Shown here: in pieces, positions 32,383 to 41,297 of the stretch
Numbering within the stretch: the stretch's first letter is position 1
How the letters are laid out: each line of letters starts with the position of its first letter
Source of the DNA: Marixanthomonas spongiae
Lineage (GTDB): Bacteria > Bacteroidota > Bacteroidia > Flavobacteriales > Flavobacteriaceae
Direction: 5' to 3'
Length of the DNA: 64,000 bases
NCBI RefSeq assembly: GCF_003095375.1
Contig: NZ_QEHR01000007.1
Coordinates: 206,833-270,832 of the forward strand
Position numbers and translations under genes: made by a program
The notes under the pieces: generated by a model
What the model was told of the DNA's origin: nothing
Seen by the model: the letters and a program-made list of their open reading frames with translations, nothing else
Database searches by the model: none

Positions 32383-32465
32383 GGAGTTATTTCTAGTTAA
32401 GAGTACAAAGGTACACCTTTCAGTATCAATAAATATTTGTTTACTTTGCACAAAAACCATTCCGC

Positions 32466-33011
32466 TTGAAAACAAAACGAATTGTAATCACCGGAGGTCC
32501 CGGCACTGGAAAAACCACTTTGATCGATGCGCTCGAGAAAAAAGGATACCACTGCCTGCCAGAAGTATCTAGGGAAATCACAAAACAAGCACAGCAAAAA
32601 GGCGTGGAACAGTTGTTTTTGACCGATCCTATATTGTTCAGCAAACGGTTGTTGGAAGGACGGTTGCAACAATTTAAAGACGCAAATCAATACGAAGCAC
32701 CATTTTTGTTCTACGATCGGGGCTTGCCCGATGTAACTGCCTACATGGACTATGCCAAAACTGCATATCCTGAAAGCTTTACCAACCAATGCGAAGAGCA
32801 TAGATACGATAGTGTTTTTTTACTGCCTCCCTGGAAAAACATATACAAACAAGACAATGAACGCTACGAAAGTTTTGAAGAAGCCGAGAAAATTCATACT
32901 GCACTTTTAAAGGGGTATGAAAACTATGGTTATGACGTTCAATTGGTTCCAGTAGGTACTGTAGAAGATCGGATTTCATACATACTTGATAATTTGAAAC
33001 AAGCCCGTTGA
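32466..33011 (+). CDS. AAA family ATPase (AAA_28-like, NadR/kinase-like)
   Basis: 181 residues from a TTG start at 32466, with no nearby ATG. Walker A GGPGTGKTTLI is at residues ~10-20, and a DxRGLPDVTAYMD Walker-B-like block is at ~105. The family resembles NMN/nucleotide kinases with the AAA_28 domain; the substrate is unassigned. It overlaps recQ by 4 bp (33008-33011), so translation is coupled. Confidence 0.8.
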   Translation: MKTKRIVITGGPGTGKTTLIDALEKKGYHCLPEVSREITKQAQQKGVEQLFLTDPILFSKRLLEGRLQQFKDANQYEAPFLFYDRGLPDVTAYMDYAKTAYPESFTNQCEEHRYDSVFLLPPWKNIYKQDNERYESFEEAEKIHTALLKGYENYGYDVQLVPVGTVEDRISYILDNLKQAR

Positions 33012-34906
33012 AAACACCACTGCAAATTCTGGAAAACTTTTGGGGCTTTACCTCCTTTAAACCAATGCAGGAGGAAATTATCGCTTCGGTTTTAAACGAT
33101 AGGGACACCGTTGCCCTCTTGCCCACCGGTGGCGGGAAGTCGATGTGCTTTCAAATTCCAACGTTGATAAAAGAAGGGACATGCATCGTGGTGTCGCCTT
33201 TGATTGCGTTGATGGCAGACCAGGTAAATGCTTTAAAAGACCGAGGTATCAAAGCCATGCACATTTCAGGAGGGATCTCGTTTTCAACCTTGCAAACCAG
33301 TATGGACAATATTTTGTATGGTAACTATAAATTTTTATACCTCTCGCCCGAACGCTTGCAACAAGAACTCGTGCAGAACACCATTAGACAACTTAACGTA
33401 AGCTTGATTGCCGTGGACGAGGCCCATTGTATCTCGCAATGGGGTAACGATTTTCGTCCAGCTTATAAAAACATTACCGTTTTAAGGGAATTAAAGCCCT
33501 TGGCACCCATTGTTGCATTAACGGCAACGGCTACACCCGAGGTACTGGAAGACACCATCAACGAATTGAACTTAGAACTGCCGGCTGTTTTTAAAAACTC
33601 GTTTGTGCGTTCCAATTTAGCCTACAAAGTACATCAAGTTGATGACAAGCTCTACCATATAGAACAACTGTTAAAAACCAATACCGGATCTGCTATAATC
33701 TATGTAAGAAGTAGGAAAAGTGCAGTTGAAACCAGCAACCATCTCAATAAACTGGAGCTTCGAAGCACATTTTACCACGGTGGGATCTCAAAAAAAGAAA
33801 AAGACGACCGCTTGGAACAATGGCGCAGCGGAAGCATTCCCACGATGGTGGCCACCAATGCTTTTGGCATGGGCATCGACCATCCCAATGTGCGGTTTGT
33901 GATCCACATCCAACTACCCGAGAGTTTAGAAAGTTATTTTCAGGAAGCCGGTCGGGCTGGACGCGACGGCCAGTATGCCCAAGCCGTGGTGCTTTATAAC
34001 GAGTATGACAAACAATTGGTTGAAAAACAATTCATTAAAGCGCTTCCCACGCCTAAGGACCTGAAAAACATTTACCGGAAATTGAATAATTACTTTCAAA
34101 TACCGTATGGCGAAGGGGAGTTTGAGCAGTTCAGTTTCAGTTTTACCGAATTTTGCAGCACCTATCAACTAAACACCTTGCTGGCTTTCAACGCTTTAAA
34201 CACTCTGGATAGGTTGGCCGTGATACAACTTTCAAAAGAGTTTGGCCGAAAATCGAACGTGCAGTTTTTAATGCCTTCGGAAAAAGTACTGAAATATTTT
34301 TCTGGCGATCCCACTGCCTCCATTATAGGGAAAACCATCCTTAGGCTGTACGGAGGGATTTTTGAAATGCCCACGGGAATCAATTTAGAGCTGGTTTCAA
34401 AAAAAACCGGGCAATCGGTTGCGGCAATTATTTCGGCATTGCAGAAAATGGAACGCGATGGCGTAATTGAATTGCTTTTAAAGATTACCGATGCCACGAT
34501 CACCTTTTTAAAACCCCGGGAAGACGACAAAACCATTAATGTGATCGCCAAGGAGGTGAAAAATCTGAACGAGAAGAAAAAAAGACAAGTGGCTTCGGTT
34601 GTTCAGTATATTGAAAACGACCGCGAATGCCGTAGCGTTCAGTTGGTTTCCTATTTTGGCGATGTAGAAGCTAAAACCTGCGGAATCTGTTCGGTGTGCG
34701 CTTCCCAGAAAAATACGGCGAGCAAAAGTGAAATGGAGCATATTTCAGAAAAAATATTCCAATTGCTGGAAGAACGAGATATGGATGCCCGTGAACTGAA
34801 GGAAAAAAGTACTTTTGCAACCGAAAAGCTTATTTATGCCTTGCGTTTGCTCTTAGAAAGCGGCAAGGTAAAACTGAATACAAAAAACCAATATTACTTA
34901 CATTGA
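33008..34906 (+). CDS. recQ: ATP-dependent DNA helicase RecQ family
   Basis: 632 residues from TTG at 33008 (overlapping the previous TGA). Helicase motifs: LPTGGGKSMCFQIP (I), DEAHCISQWGNDFRPAY (II, DEAH), LTATATPEV (III) and QEAGRAGRDGQYAQ (VI). The RecQ zinc-binding region has CGICSVC after EAKTCG, and an HTH (RQC) is likely. An HRDC domain is not evident; the length is that of the second flavobacterial RecQ type. It unwinds DNA with 3'-5' polarity in repair and recombination. Confidence 0.93.
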   Translation: MKTPLQILENFWGFTSFKPMQEEIIASVLNDRDTVALLPTGGGKSMCFQIPTLIKEGTCIVVSPLIALMADQVNALKDRGIKAMHISGGISFSTLQTSMDNILYGNYKFLYLSPERLQQELVQNTIRQLNVSLIAVDEAHCISQWGNDFRPAYKNITVLRELKPLAPIVALTATATPEVLEDTINELNLELPAVFKNSFVRSNLAYKVHQVDDKLYHIEQLLKTNTGSAIIYVRSRKSAVETSNHLNKLELRSTFYHGGISKKEKDDRLEQWRSGSIPTMVATNAFGMGIDHPNVRFVIHIQLPESLESYFQEAGRAGRDGQYAQAVVLYNEYDKQLVEKQFIKALPTPKDLKNIYRKLNNYFQIPYGEGEFEQFSFSFTEFCSTYQLNTLLAFNALNTLDRLAVIQLSKEFGRKSNVQFLMPSEKVLKYFSGDPTASIIGKTILRLYGGIFEMPTGINLELVSKKTGQSVAAIISALQKMERDGVIELLLKITDATITFLKPREDDKTINVIAKEVKNLNEKKKRQVASVVQYIENDRECRSVQLVSYFGDVEAKTCGICSVCASQKNTASKSEMEHISEKIFQLLEERDMDARELKEKSTFATEKLIYALRLLLESGKVKLNTKNQYYLH

Positions 34907-35853
34907 TGAGAGATTTACGCATTGTTTTTATGGGCACGCCCGATTTTGCCGTTGGCGTATTAAAAAAATTGCTGGAAGAGGGAAAAAACATCGTTGGTGT
35001 GGTTACAGCCCCCGATAGGCCTGCCGGCAGGGGACGAAAATTGAAACCTTCTGCCGTAAAGGAATTTGCACTGTCAAAAAACCTGCCCGTTTTGCAACCT
35101 ACAAAGCTAAAAGAGGAGGCGTTTTTGACCCAATTGAAAACCTTGGAAGCCAATTTACAGATTGTTGTGGCTTTCCGTATGCTGCCCAAAGTAGTCTGGA
35201 ATATGCCCGAATACGGCACGTTCAACCTACATGCTTCCCTCCTGCCCCATTACCGTGGTGCTGCGCCTATAAACTGGGCCATTATGAACCAGGAGAAAGA
35301 AACGGGCGTTACCACATTTTTCATCGATGAAAAAATAGATACCGGGGCGGTAATCTTAAAAGAAGTGGTTCCCATTTCGGAAATTGAAACGGCCGGGACC
35401 TTGCACGATACCTTAATGGCCCTTGGCAGCGAACTGGTTGTGAAAACCGTTTCCTTAATTGAAGCGGGCCAAGCAACTGCTATTGCACAAAACCAAGACA
35501 GTATCTTGCAAGAAGCCCCAAAGCTAACTTCTGAAAACACCCGCATAAACTGGAACAACACCGTAGAGCAGATCGATGCCTTTATAAGGGGGCTGTCCCC
35601 TTATCCGGTAGCTTGGAGCGTACTCAAGAATGATAGTGAAACCTTAAAAGCAAAAATTTATTCGGCAAGTAAAGAAAGTGTTGCTCACAACGAGAAACCC
35701 GGTACCATAACCACCGATAAAAAGCACGTGAGGGTGGCCGCAAAAAACGGGTATATATATATTAAAGACATGCAATTACCGGGAAAACGAAAAATGGACA
35801 TTGCCTCGCTCTTAAATGGTTTTTCTTTTGCAAAAGACGCAAAATTGGTGTAA
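34906..35853 (+). CDS. fmt: Methionyl-tRNA formyltransferase
   Basis: 315 residues from ATG at 34906, overlapping the recQ TGA. Motifs VFMGTPDFAVGVL at the start, the catalytic NLHASLLPHYRGAAPINWAI at residues ~105-125, and an FMT C-terminal beta-barrel (from ~205). It adds a formyl group to Met-tRNAi, using 10-formyl-THF. Length is normal. Confidence 0.95.
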   Translation: MRDLRIVFMGTPDFAVGVLKKLLEEGKNIVGVVTAPDRPAGRGRKLKPSAVKEFALSKNLPVLQPTKLKEEAFLTQLKTLEANLQIVVAFRMLPKVVWNMPEYGTFNLHASLLPHYRGAAPINWAIMNQEKETGVTTFFIDEKIDTGAVILKEVVPISEIETAGTLHDTLMALGSELVVKTVSLIEAGQATAIAQNQDSILQEAPKLTSENTRINWNNTVEQIDAFIRGLSPYPVAWSVLKNDSETLKAKIYSASKESVAHNEKPGTITTDKKHVRVAAKNGYIYIKDMQLPGKRKMDIASLLNGFSFAKDAKLV

Positions 35854-35957
35854 GCCCTTGTCATTGCTCATGTTGTTAAAATGAACAGAAAATTGGCTTT
35901 GGTTGTTAACAAACTGCCAAAGTTATTAACAAAAACCCCGATTTAGCACGCCATTCC

Positions 35958-35987
35958 TTGCATGAACCGATAATCCGTTTAAATTTG
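35958..35987 (+). promoter_or_regulatory. Bacteroidota-type promoter of HU gene
   Basis: TTG at 35958-35960, 19 bp, then TAAATTTG at 35980-35987, matching the TAnnTTTG -7 element. The HU start is 51 bp downstream. Confidence 0.7.
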
Positions 35988-36038
35988 TAGAGCATTTAAA
36001 TAAAGTTTAACCAACAATTTAATTTTAAAAATTAAACT

Positions 36039-36311
36039 ATGAACAAATCAGATTTAATCGACGCAATGGCAGAAGATGCCGGAATTACAAAAGCAGCTGC
36101 CAAAAAAGCATTGGAGTCTTTCCTAGAAAACGTAGAGGGAGCACTTAAAAAAGGAAACAGAGTATCGTTAGTAGGATTCGGTTCTTGGTCAGTATCTAGA
36201 AGAGCTGCCCGTGAAGGTAGAAACCCTCAAACAGGTAAAACCATTAAAATCGCTGCTAAAAACGTAGTTAAGTTTAAAGCAGGATCAGATTTACAGAGCG
36301 CTGTAAACTAA
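36039..36311 (+). CDS. HU family DNA-binding protein
   Basis: 90 residues, complete. MNKSDLIDAMAEDAGITKAA and the DNA-binding arm region VGFGSWSVSRRAAREGRNPQ, GKTIKIAAKNVVKFKAG are HU signatures. It coats and bends DNA, as nucleoid protein. A clear promoter lies upstream and a terminator downstream, so it is monocistronic. Confidence 0.97.
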   Translation: MNKSDLIDAMAEDAGITKAAAKKALESFLENVEGALKKGNRVSLVGFGSWSVSRRAAREGRNPQTGKTIKIAAKNVVKFKAGSDLQSAVN

Positions 36312-36337
36312 GCAAGAAATTGCCTACTTTAAAACAG

Positions 36338-36362
36338 ACCCTGCCTTTGGCGGGGTTTTTTT
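36338..36362 (+). terminator. Terminator of HU gene
   Basis: ACCCTGCC-TTT-GGCGGGGT followed by a T-run. An 8-bp stem 26 bp after the HU stop. Confidence 0.9.
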
Positions 36363-36445
36363 ATGGGTTTTTCTATGCAATAAATATCCGTATGAGTTGG
36401 ATATTCAAAAATTAATGTTTAGATTTATTTTACAAAATTTCCTGC

Positions 36446-37006
36446 ATGACTACTCTTAAACCATCCAAAGGATTATTATTAGTAGCAGAACCTTCTATTA
36501 TTGGGGATGTTTCTTTTAACAGGTCGGTCGTTTTGTTGGCCGAACACAACCATGAGGGATCCGTTGGATTTATCCTCAACAAACCCCTTGAATATACCTT
36601 AAAAGATTTTATTCCCGAAGTGAGCTCAGAGCTCCCGGTTTACAATGGTGGCCCAGTTGAACAGGATAACCTCTACTTTATTCACCGCATCCCGGCATTG
36701 ATTCCCAACAGTATTGAAATATCCAACGGTATTTATTGGGGCGGTGATTTTAATTCGGTGATGGATCTATTGCTTCAGGAAAAGATAGACGACTCACAGA
36801 TTCGGTTCTTTTTAGGCTATTCGGGTTGGGAAAGCACGCAATTAGAGCAGGAACTGCAGCTCAACAGTTGGGTGGTTGCAGCCAATGAGTATAAAAACGA
36901 AATCATTGGTAAACCTTACGCCAATTTCTGGAAAGAAAAAATGATCGAGTTTGGTGGCGATTACCTTATTTGGTCCAATTCGCCCGAAAACCCTACTTAC
37001 AACTAA
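36446..37006 (+). CDS. YqgE/AlgH family protein
   Basis: 186 residues. KGLLLVAEPSIIGDVSFNRS, HNHEGSVGFILNKPLEYTL and FFLGYSGWESTQLEQEL are typical of the DUF179 (YqgE/AlgH) family, a conserved cytoplasmic protein of uncertain role (transcriptional regulation of alginate in Pseudomonas). Length is normal. Converges with the aminotransferase gene, with a 4-bp overlap at 37003-37006. Confidence 0.93.
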   Translation: MTTLKPSKGLLLVAEPSIIGDVSFNRSVVLLAEHNHEGSVGFILNKPLEYTLKDFIPEVSSELPVYNGGPVEQDNLYFIHRIPALIPNSIEISNGIYWGGDFNSVMDLLLQEKIDDSQIRFFLGYSGWESTQLEQELQLNSWVVAANEYKNEIIGKPYANFWKEKMIEFGGDYLIWSNSPENPTYN

Positions 37007-37845
37007 GCCAACCGCGCTTTTACGTTCAGTTTTGCCAACAATTCCTTGGCAACATCATTTCTATATTCTTTTTTGCGGTATTTTGAAACAGGCTGTATTC
37101 CTGTAATGACATTGGTTATAAAAATCTCGTCTGCTTTTTGGAGCTCAAAAGGGGAAACCGATGCCTCTTCTAAAATATAATCGGGCAGCTGCCCCAAAAT
37201 CTTAATGATCTGCTTTCTTAGGATGCCATTTAAACAACCATCTTGAATAGGAGGTGTTTTTATTTTATAATCGTTCACTAAAAAAATATTTCCGTTCAGG
37301 GCCTCCACCACTTGTTTTTTTTCATTCAGCAACAAACAATTGGCATAGTTGTTTTCTTGCGCATAGACACTTCCCAAAACGTTCAATATCTTGTTATTGG
37401 TTTTTAATGTGGAAAGCATCCCAGAATAAGCATAATGGTCTTTGAACAATTCAATTTCATAAAAAGAATCGCTCAAGGTATAAAATGGGGTGTCTAAAAC
37501 TTCCGAAGAAATTAAAAAACCTACCTCATTGGTTGTGGGGGAATACTTTCCTCCGGTTTTTCGCCACACCAATATCTTTGCCCGAAAAGCCCCATTGTTA
37601 CCATCTTGGGCACGAATGGTTTCCAAAACCTGTTCTTCTAAATATTCTGGCGTAAAACTCATAGGGATTTCCATGCGCAACATTCGCATAGAAGCCATTA
37701 ATCGAAAATAATGATCTTCCCAAAAGTAAATTTTGCCCCCAGAAACGCGAAGTGTTTCAAAAACAGCATCGCCATAGTTGAGGCCGCGGTTATCGGGCAA
37801 TATCCCTGTGTTGGTTTGTTGCAGTGTTCCGTTGAAATTGATCAT
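37003..37845 (-). CDS. Aminotransferase class IV family protein
   Basis: 280 residues from ATG at 37845. MINFNGTLQQTNTGILPDNR and GLNYGDAVFETLRV are the class IV start, and GIKP-like features follow: NNGAFRAKILVWRKTGGKYS, with the probable PLP-Lys region, and LNGNIFLVNDYKIKTP. Such enzymes include PabC (aminodeoxychorismate lyase), BCAT and D-alanine aminotransferase; PabC-like is favoured by length, not proven. Confidence 0.88.
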   Translation of the reverse strand: MINFNGTLQQTNTGILPDNRGLNYGDAVFETLRVSGGKIYFWEDHYFRLMASMRMLRMEIPMSFTPEYLEEQVLETIRAQDGNNGAFRAKILVWRKTGGKYSPTTNEVGFLISSEVLDTPFYTLSDSFYEIELFKDHYAYSGMLSTLKTNNKILNVLGSVYAQENNYANCLLLNEKKQVVEALNGNIFLVNDYKIKTPPIQDGCLNGILRKQIIKILGQLPDYILEEASVSPFELQKADEIFITNVITGIQPVSKYRKKEYRNDVAKELLAKLNVKARLA

Positions 37846-37918
37846 GAAAAAAGCCGTTTTTACTTTGAAACATTTCAAAATAATACGGCGCAAATATACT
37901 ATAAAAAGGAAGGATTCC

Positions 37919-38305
37919 TTAGGTAGAACCCAATACCTGTTTTAAATCTGAAACCATGTTGTCCCATAACATTTTCCCTTCATCTACCTCGTCTTCTTCG
38001 GCATAATCGGTGATCATCAAGGAAACGTCTTTGGTAATTTCGTCCACTTGAATGCGCAGTTCAAAATAGTAATCGGTGTCTTCGTCGTCAACCCAACGGA
38101 ACTTGATGCGCTCTCCGCTTTTCTTGCCTAATAATTTGGCTTTTTCTTCACTGCCCTCCCAGATAAAGGTAAAATATTCGCCACGGGAGTTCACGTTATC
38201 GGCATACCATTCGCTCATCCCCGAAGGCGTGGAAATATACTGGTACAGCAACGATGGGGACACCTGTATGGGGAACTCCATCTCGTATTTTATTTTGTCT
38301 TCCAT
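37919..38305 (-). CDS. START-like domain-containing protein
   Basis: 128 residues. PIQVSPSLLYQYISTPSGMS, then EWYADNVNSRGEYFTFIWEG and ERIKFRWVDDEDTDYYFELR match the START-like (PF19569) family related to AHSA1. Acidic C-terminal half (EEDEVDEGK). Cytoplasmic, conserved across flavobacteria, unknown role. Confidence 0.85.
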   Translation of the reverse strand: MEDKIKYEMEFPIQVSPSLLYQYISTPSGMSEWYADNVNSRGEYFTFIWEGSEEKAKLLGKKSGERIKFRWVDDEDTDYYFELRIQVDEITKDVSLMITDYAEEDEVDEGKMLWDNMVSDLKQVLGST

Positions 38306-38612
38306 AGTTTTTCTGTTAGTTAGAGCCCAATATATAGATTAAAATCCAGTATTGAAAAGAAAGGGGAACGATTTTTTTGTTTTGGGGTTCAATTTCGCAA
38401 GCCTTAAAATTATATCAGAAACCACCCTGAGAAGCCGAAACATCAAAAAAAGTAATACCTTTAGTTAGTCTTTCACAATCAGAAGAATAGAAAAATCAAT
38501 AGCACTTAACAACAATCATTATGAAATGACTTTTATTTCTTTGAAGAGCAATACGGTAAAATGACCAAATATTTTCTTTTCAAAAATTGATGCAAAAAAC
38601 AAACTGTTTTTT
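38306..38612. other. Intergenic region upstream of tRNA-Met
   Basis: About 300 bp, AT-rich, with no credible ORF; the promoter of the tRNA gene follows directly. Confidence 0.5.
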
Positions 38613-38613
38613 T

Positions 38614-38643
38614 TTGCACCACATTAATTTGTTTCTATCTTTG
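38614..38643 (+). promoter_or_regulatory. Promoter of tRNA-Met
   Basis: TTG at 38614-38616, 19-bp spacer, TATCTTTG at 38636-38643: a full match to TTG-N19-TAnnTTTG. The tRNA begins 48 bp after it. Confidence 0.75.
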
Positions 38644-38690
38644 CACCCGCATTTGCTTAAATAGCGCAAGTGCAACGAATCAACAAATTT

Positions 38691-38764
38691 GGCGAGGTAG
38701 CTCAGGTGGTTAGAGCGTCGGATTCATAACCCGGAGGTCAGGGGTTCAAGTCCCCTTCTCGCTA
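38691..38764 (+). tRNA. tRNA-Met (anticodon CAT)
   Basis: 74 bases beginning GGCGAGGTAGCTCAGGTGG. D-arm GCTC/GAGC, anticodon CAT at 38725-38727 in loop TTCATAA, T-arm AGGGG-TTCAAGT-CCCCT, acceptor GGCGAGG paired with TCTCGCT (two G-T wobbles). CCA is not encoded. Elongator Met is the likely identity, though a CAT anticodon could also be Ile2 after modification. Confidence 0.93.
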
Positions 38765-38768
38765 CAAC

Positions 38769-38799
38769 AAGCCTTCCTTAGTTTAAGGAGGGCTTTTTT
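38769..38799 (+). terminator. Terminator of tRNA-Met
   Basis: AAGCCTTCCTTA-GTT-TAAGGAGGGCTT then TTTT: a 12-bp stem directly after the tRNA. Confidence 0.9.
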
Positions 38800-38818
38800 G
38801 TTTCCAAAACCATTATTA

Positions 38819-39568
38819 ATGAAAAATATAGTTGTTTTAAGCCTAATCTTGCTTGTTGTTACCTCCTGCTCCAAAGATGATTCACCTCATGAAGAAATAA
38901 ACGAAACACCTACTGGGTTAAAGTTGGTTCAAGAAAAAACGATTTCTATCGAAAATGGTACGGAAAAAGTCGTTCACTTGTCAGAATACACCTATTACGA
39001 TACTGGCAAGTTAAGAGAAGTTGAAAACACAACCGAAAATGGAACTTTTGTTTCCACTTACATCTATACTGACCAGGCTATAAAAGTTGAATATTCAAAT
39101 GGTGGTTATTGGGAGTTTATCCAGCAAGGAGATTTAATCGTTTCGAGTAGCTTATACAGTGACGATGATGACTCCTATCCAACATGTTTTAAATATGAAT
39201 ATAATACAGACGAAGTATTAATATCTAGAGAAGAGATAAAAGGCGAGAATTTTTCTTGTTTTGTTAAATACATCAATTATATAAACGGAAACCATCAAAC
39301 CATAGAAGACAACTGCAACAATCTTAGAATTAAAAATGAATTTGACACTGCAAAAAATCCAAGTTATACACTTGGCATCGATGCGATTATAAAATCATCA
39401 GGCATGTCTAAAAACAATGAGAAAAAAATCGTTTCCTATTATCTAACGCAAGGTACTAAATCAACCGACAGCTTAACGTACAACTACAACGAAAACAATT
39501 ATCCGGTAGAACGAAAAGTTTATCGCAACGGTACGTTAAAGTTTAGAACTGAATACACCTACAACTAA
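38819..39568 (+). CDS. Lipoprotein with YD-like repeats
   Basis: 249 residues from ATG at 38819. Signal MKNIVVLSLILLVVTSCSKD (Cys17). The mature part has repeated Y-x-Y/D-x-x-G strands (HLSEYTYYDTGKLREVENTT, FVSTYIYTDQAIKVEYSNGG, TYNYNENNYPVERKVYRNGT) like the YD-type beta-repeats of many Bacteroidota lipoproteins. Outer-membrane anchored; function unknown. Confidence 0.8.
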   Translation: MKNIVVLSLILLVVTSCSKDDSPHEEINETPTGLKLVQEKTISIENGTEKVVHLSEYTYYDTGKLREVENTTENGTFVSTYIYTDQAIKVEYSNGGYWEFIQQGDLIVSSSLYSDDDDSYPTCFKYEYNTDEVLISREEIKGENFSCFVKYINYINGNHQTIEDNCNNLRIKNEFDTAKNPSYTLGIDAIIKSSGMSKNNEKKIVSYYLTQGTKSTDSLTYNYNENNYPVERKVYRNGTLKFRTEYTYN

Positions 39569-39611
39569 TTCTTATGGGTATTTTTTATGAAAGACTGTTA
39601 AGGATTAAGGT

Positions 39612-40061
39612 TTAATTATATTCTAGCTGTAATCTTTCAATTCCAGTTTCAAACATTCGCGTATAATCCATCACATTGTCCACGCCATCGAGAGCACATA
39701 GATACGCTACAACAGCACAAAGACCTTTGAACAGTGTTTCTTTTGAAGTAGGGTTTACAGGTTTTTTACCATTTCGGTTCAATGGAATTGAAAATCCGCA
39801 GCTTTTTAAAAAAACCGCTTCTATTTCCAATAATTGCTGGGGCGTGTATCCTTGTATCGTGCGGCCCAGCCGTTGATGCACCAAGCCCACATAATTTAAT
39901 TGCAACGAACCGTGGAAATCACTGAAATGTTTCCAATTATCTTTATTGTCGCAAATATTTCCCACAGCGCATTGCACACAGCATTCGGGGTTCAACGTAT
40001 CTCCGTTAAACGCTTTATAGAGTTTTGATAGGGCGTTTTCCAGTCGTTTTGGAGTATCCAT
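39612..40061 (-). CDS. Conserved Cys-containing flavobacterial protein
   Basis: 149 residues. TLNPECCVQCAVGNICDNKD near residue 25 has four Cys, suggesting a metal or cluster site. KHFSDFHGSLQLNYVGLVHQ and GYTPQQLLEIEAVFLKSCGF follow. Relatives are often annotated as Na+-translocating NADH-quinone reductase subunit F, but NqrF has ferredoxin and FAD domains and is much longer, so that label looks wrong. Role unknown. Confidence 0.8.
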   Translation of the reverse strand: MDTPKRLENALSKLYKAFNGDTLNPECCVQCAVGNICDNKDNWKHFSDFHGSLQLNYVGLVHQRLGRTIQGYTPQQLLEIEAVFLKSCGFSIPLNRNGKKPVNPTSKETLFKGLCAVVAYLCALDGVDNVMDYTRMFETGIERLQLEYN

Positions 40062-40250
40062 ACTACATTGGTTTCCATTATACTTCCCTTAAATTTACTG
40101 AAATATAAAGATACCAGCTGTTCATTTTAGAAAATTTTTACAAATTCCTTTTTTTGCACTATTTCAAAAACCAAAAACACAACACTAATTTTTAGTTTCA
40201 GAAAAACCTACTTCTTTTTAAACCCCTATCTTCGCAAAAAAACAATCGAA

Positions 40251-40910
40251 ATGTTACAAGCCGTTTTGTTCGATATGGACGGGGTGATCGTCAATACCGA
40301 ACCCTTGCACAAAAAAGCCTATTTCAAGATGTTTAACGACGTTAATATTGATGTTTCCGAAGAAATGTACGAAGCGTTCACAGGCCAATCTACCATTAAC
40401 ATTTGCAAACAGCTCTGCTCCCATTTTGCACTTACGCAAGCGCCTGAAACCTTAATGGCTACCAAACGCAAACATTTTAAACGCCTTTTCACCACCGATA
40501 ACGATTTGGATTTATTGGAGGGTGTGCTCCCATTAATCAAAGAGTATTATACTAATGGGCTCACCTTGGTGCTGGCCTCTTCAGCTTCCATGCCCAACAT
40601 CAACCGTATTTTTAAGCGGTTTGATTTGGATCAATATTTCACCGCAAAGTTAAGTGGCGCCGATTTAAAAGCTTCTAAACCCCATCCGGAAATTTTCATT
40701 AAAGCTGCGGAAGCCGCCGGACAGGAAAAAAACAAATGCATGGTCATCGAAGACTCCACCAACGGGATTGCCGCTGCCAAAGCCGCCGGTATTTTTTGTG
40801 TAGGTTATGACAGTTTGCATTCCAAAAATCAGGATTATTCAAAAGCTGATGTGGTGGTTTCCAATTTTGAAGCAATTTCCTACGATAAGGCGAAGCGGTT
40901 TTTTGTCTGA
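40251..40910 (+). CDS. HAD family hydrolase (beta-phosphoglucomutase-like)
   Basis: 219 residues. Motif 1 VLFDMDGVIVNTEPLHKKAY (Asp8, Asp10), motif 2 VLASSASMPN (Ser), motif 3 KASKPHPEIF (Lys), motif 4 VIEDSTNGIAAAKAAG. Complete and with cap domain 20-80, so subfamily I (PGM-like). Sugar phosphate substrate likely. A likely TAnnTTCG-type promoter lies at 40227. Confidence 0.92.
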   Translation: MLQAVLFDMDGVIVNTEPLHKKAYFKMFNDVNIDVSEEMYEAFTGQSTINICKQLCSHFALTQAPETLMATKRKHFKRLFTTDNDLDLLEGVLPLIKEYYTNGLTLVLASSASMPNINRIFKRFDLDQYFTAKLSGADLKASKPHPEIFIKAAEAAGQEKNKCMVIEDSTNGIAAAKAAGIFCVGYDSLHSKNQDYSKADVVVSNFEAISYDKAKRFFV

Positions 40911-40922
40911 TTTTAATATTAA

Positions 40923-41138
40923 GGCGATGCTAAAGAAATAGCCGAAAATTTATACCGATTTAAAAAGATGTCCGATCAAGAGCTGAAAGTATACTATAAA
41001 AGAGCTTTGGCAATGGATTGTTTGGCGAAGATACATAGAATTTACTGACAATAGCAATAAACAAGGAATTTAAAAGACGTATTAAAGAAAGTCCTATTAC
41101 CTATAAAAATGGGCTGTTGGTAAGCAAAAGAAAGAAGT
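40923..41138 (+). pseudogene. Decayed gene remnant
   Basis: After a TAA at 40920 the frame reads GDAKEIAENLYRFKKMSDQE, then LKVYYKRALAMDCLAKIHRI and a stop at 41047. A second frame from ~41067 reads NKEFKRRIKESPITYKNGLL with an early stop. Both are charged, helical and without a start codon, as expected of a broken gene. I do not recognise the parent. The rest of 41139-41297 holds nothing I can name. Confidence 0.35.
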
Positions 41139-41297
41139 GTTTGAAGACCAGTTAAACATCCAATTAACCTTTTGCAAATCGGCTACCCGATGTAGTTTAT
41201 ATTATTTCACCTAAGGTGCAAGGGTGGTTTATGCTGTAAAGGTTAAAATTAATTTTTGTACTTTTAAAAGCGCCCCATAACAATAAACCTTCAAGTT

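Noticed and set aside
39612..40061. NADH-quinone reductase subunit F
   Set aside because: Common database label for this family, but no ferredoxin or FAD/NAD domains are present and the protein is far too short.
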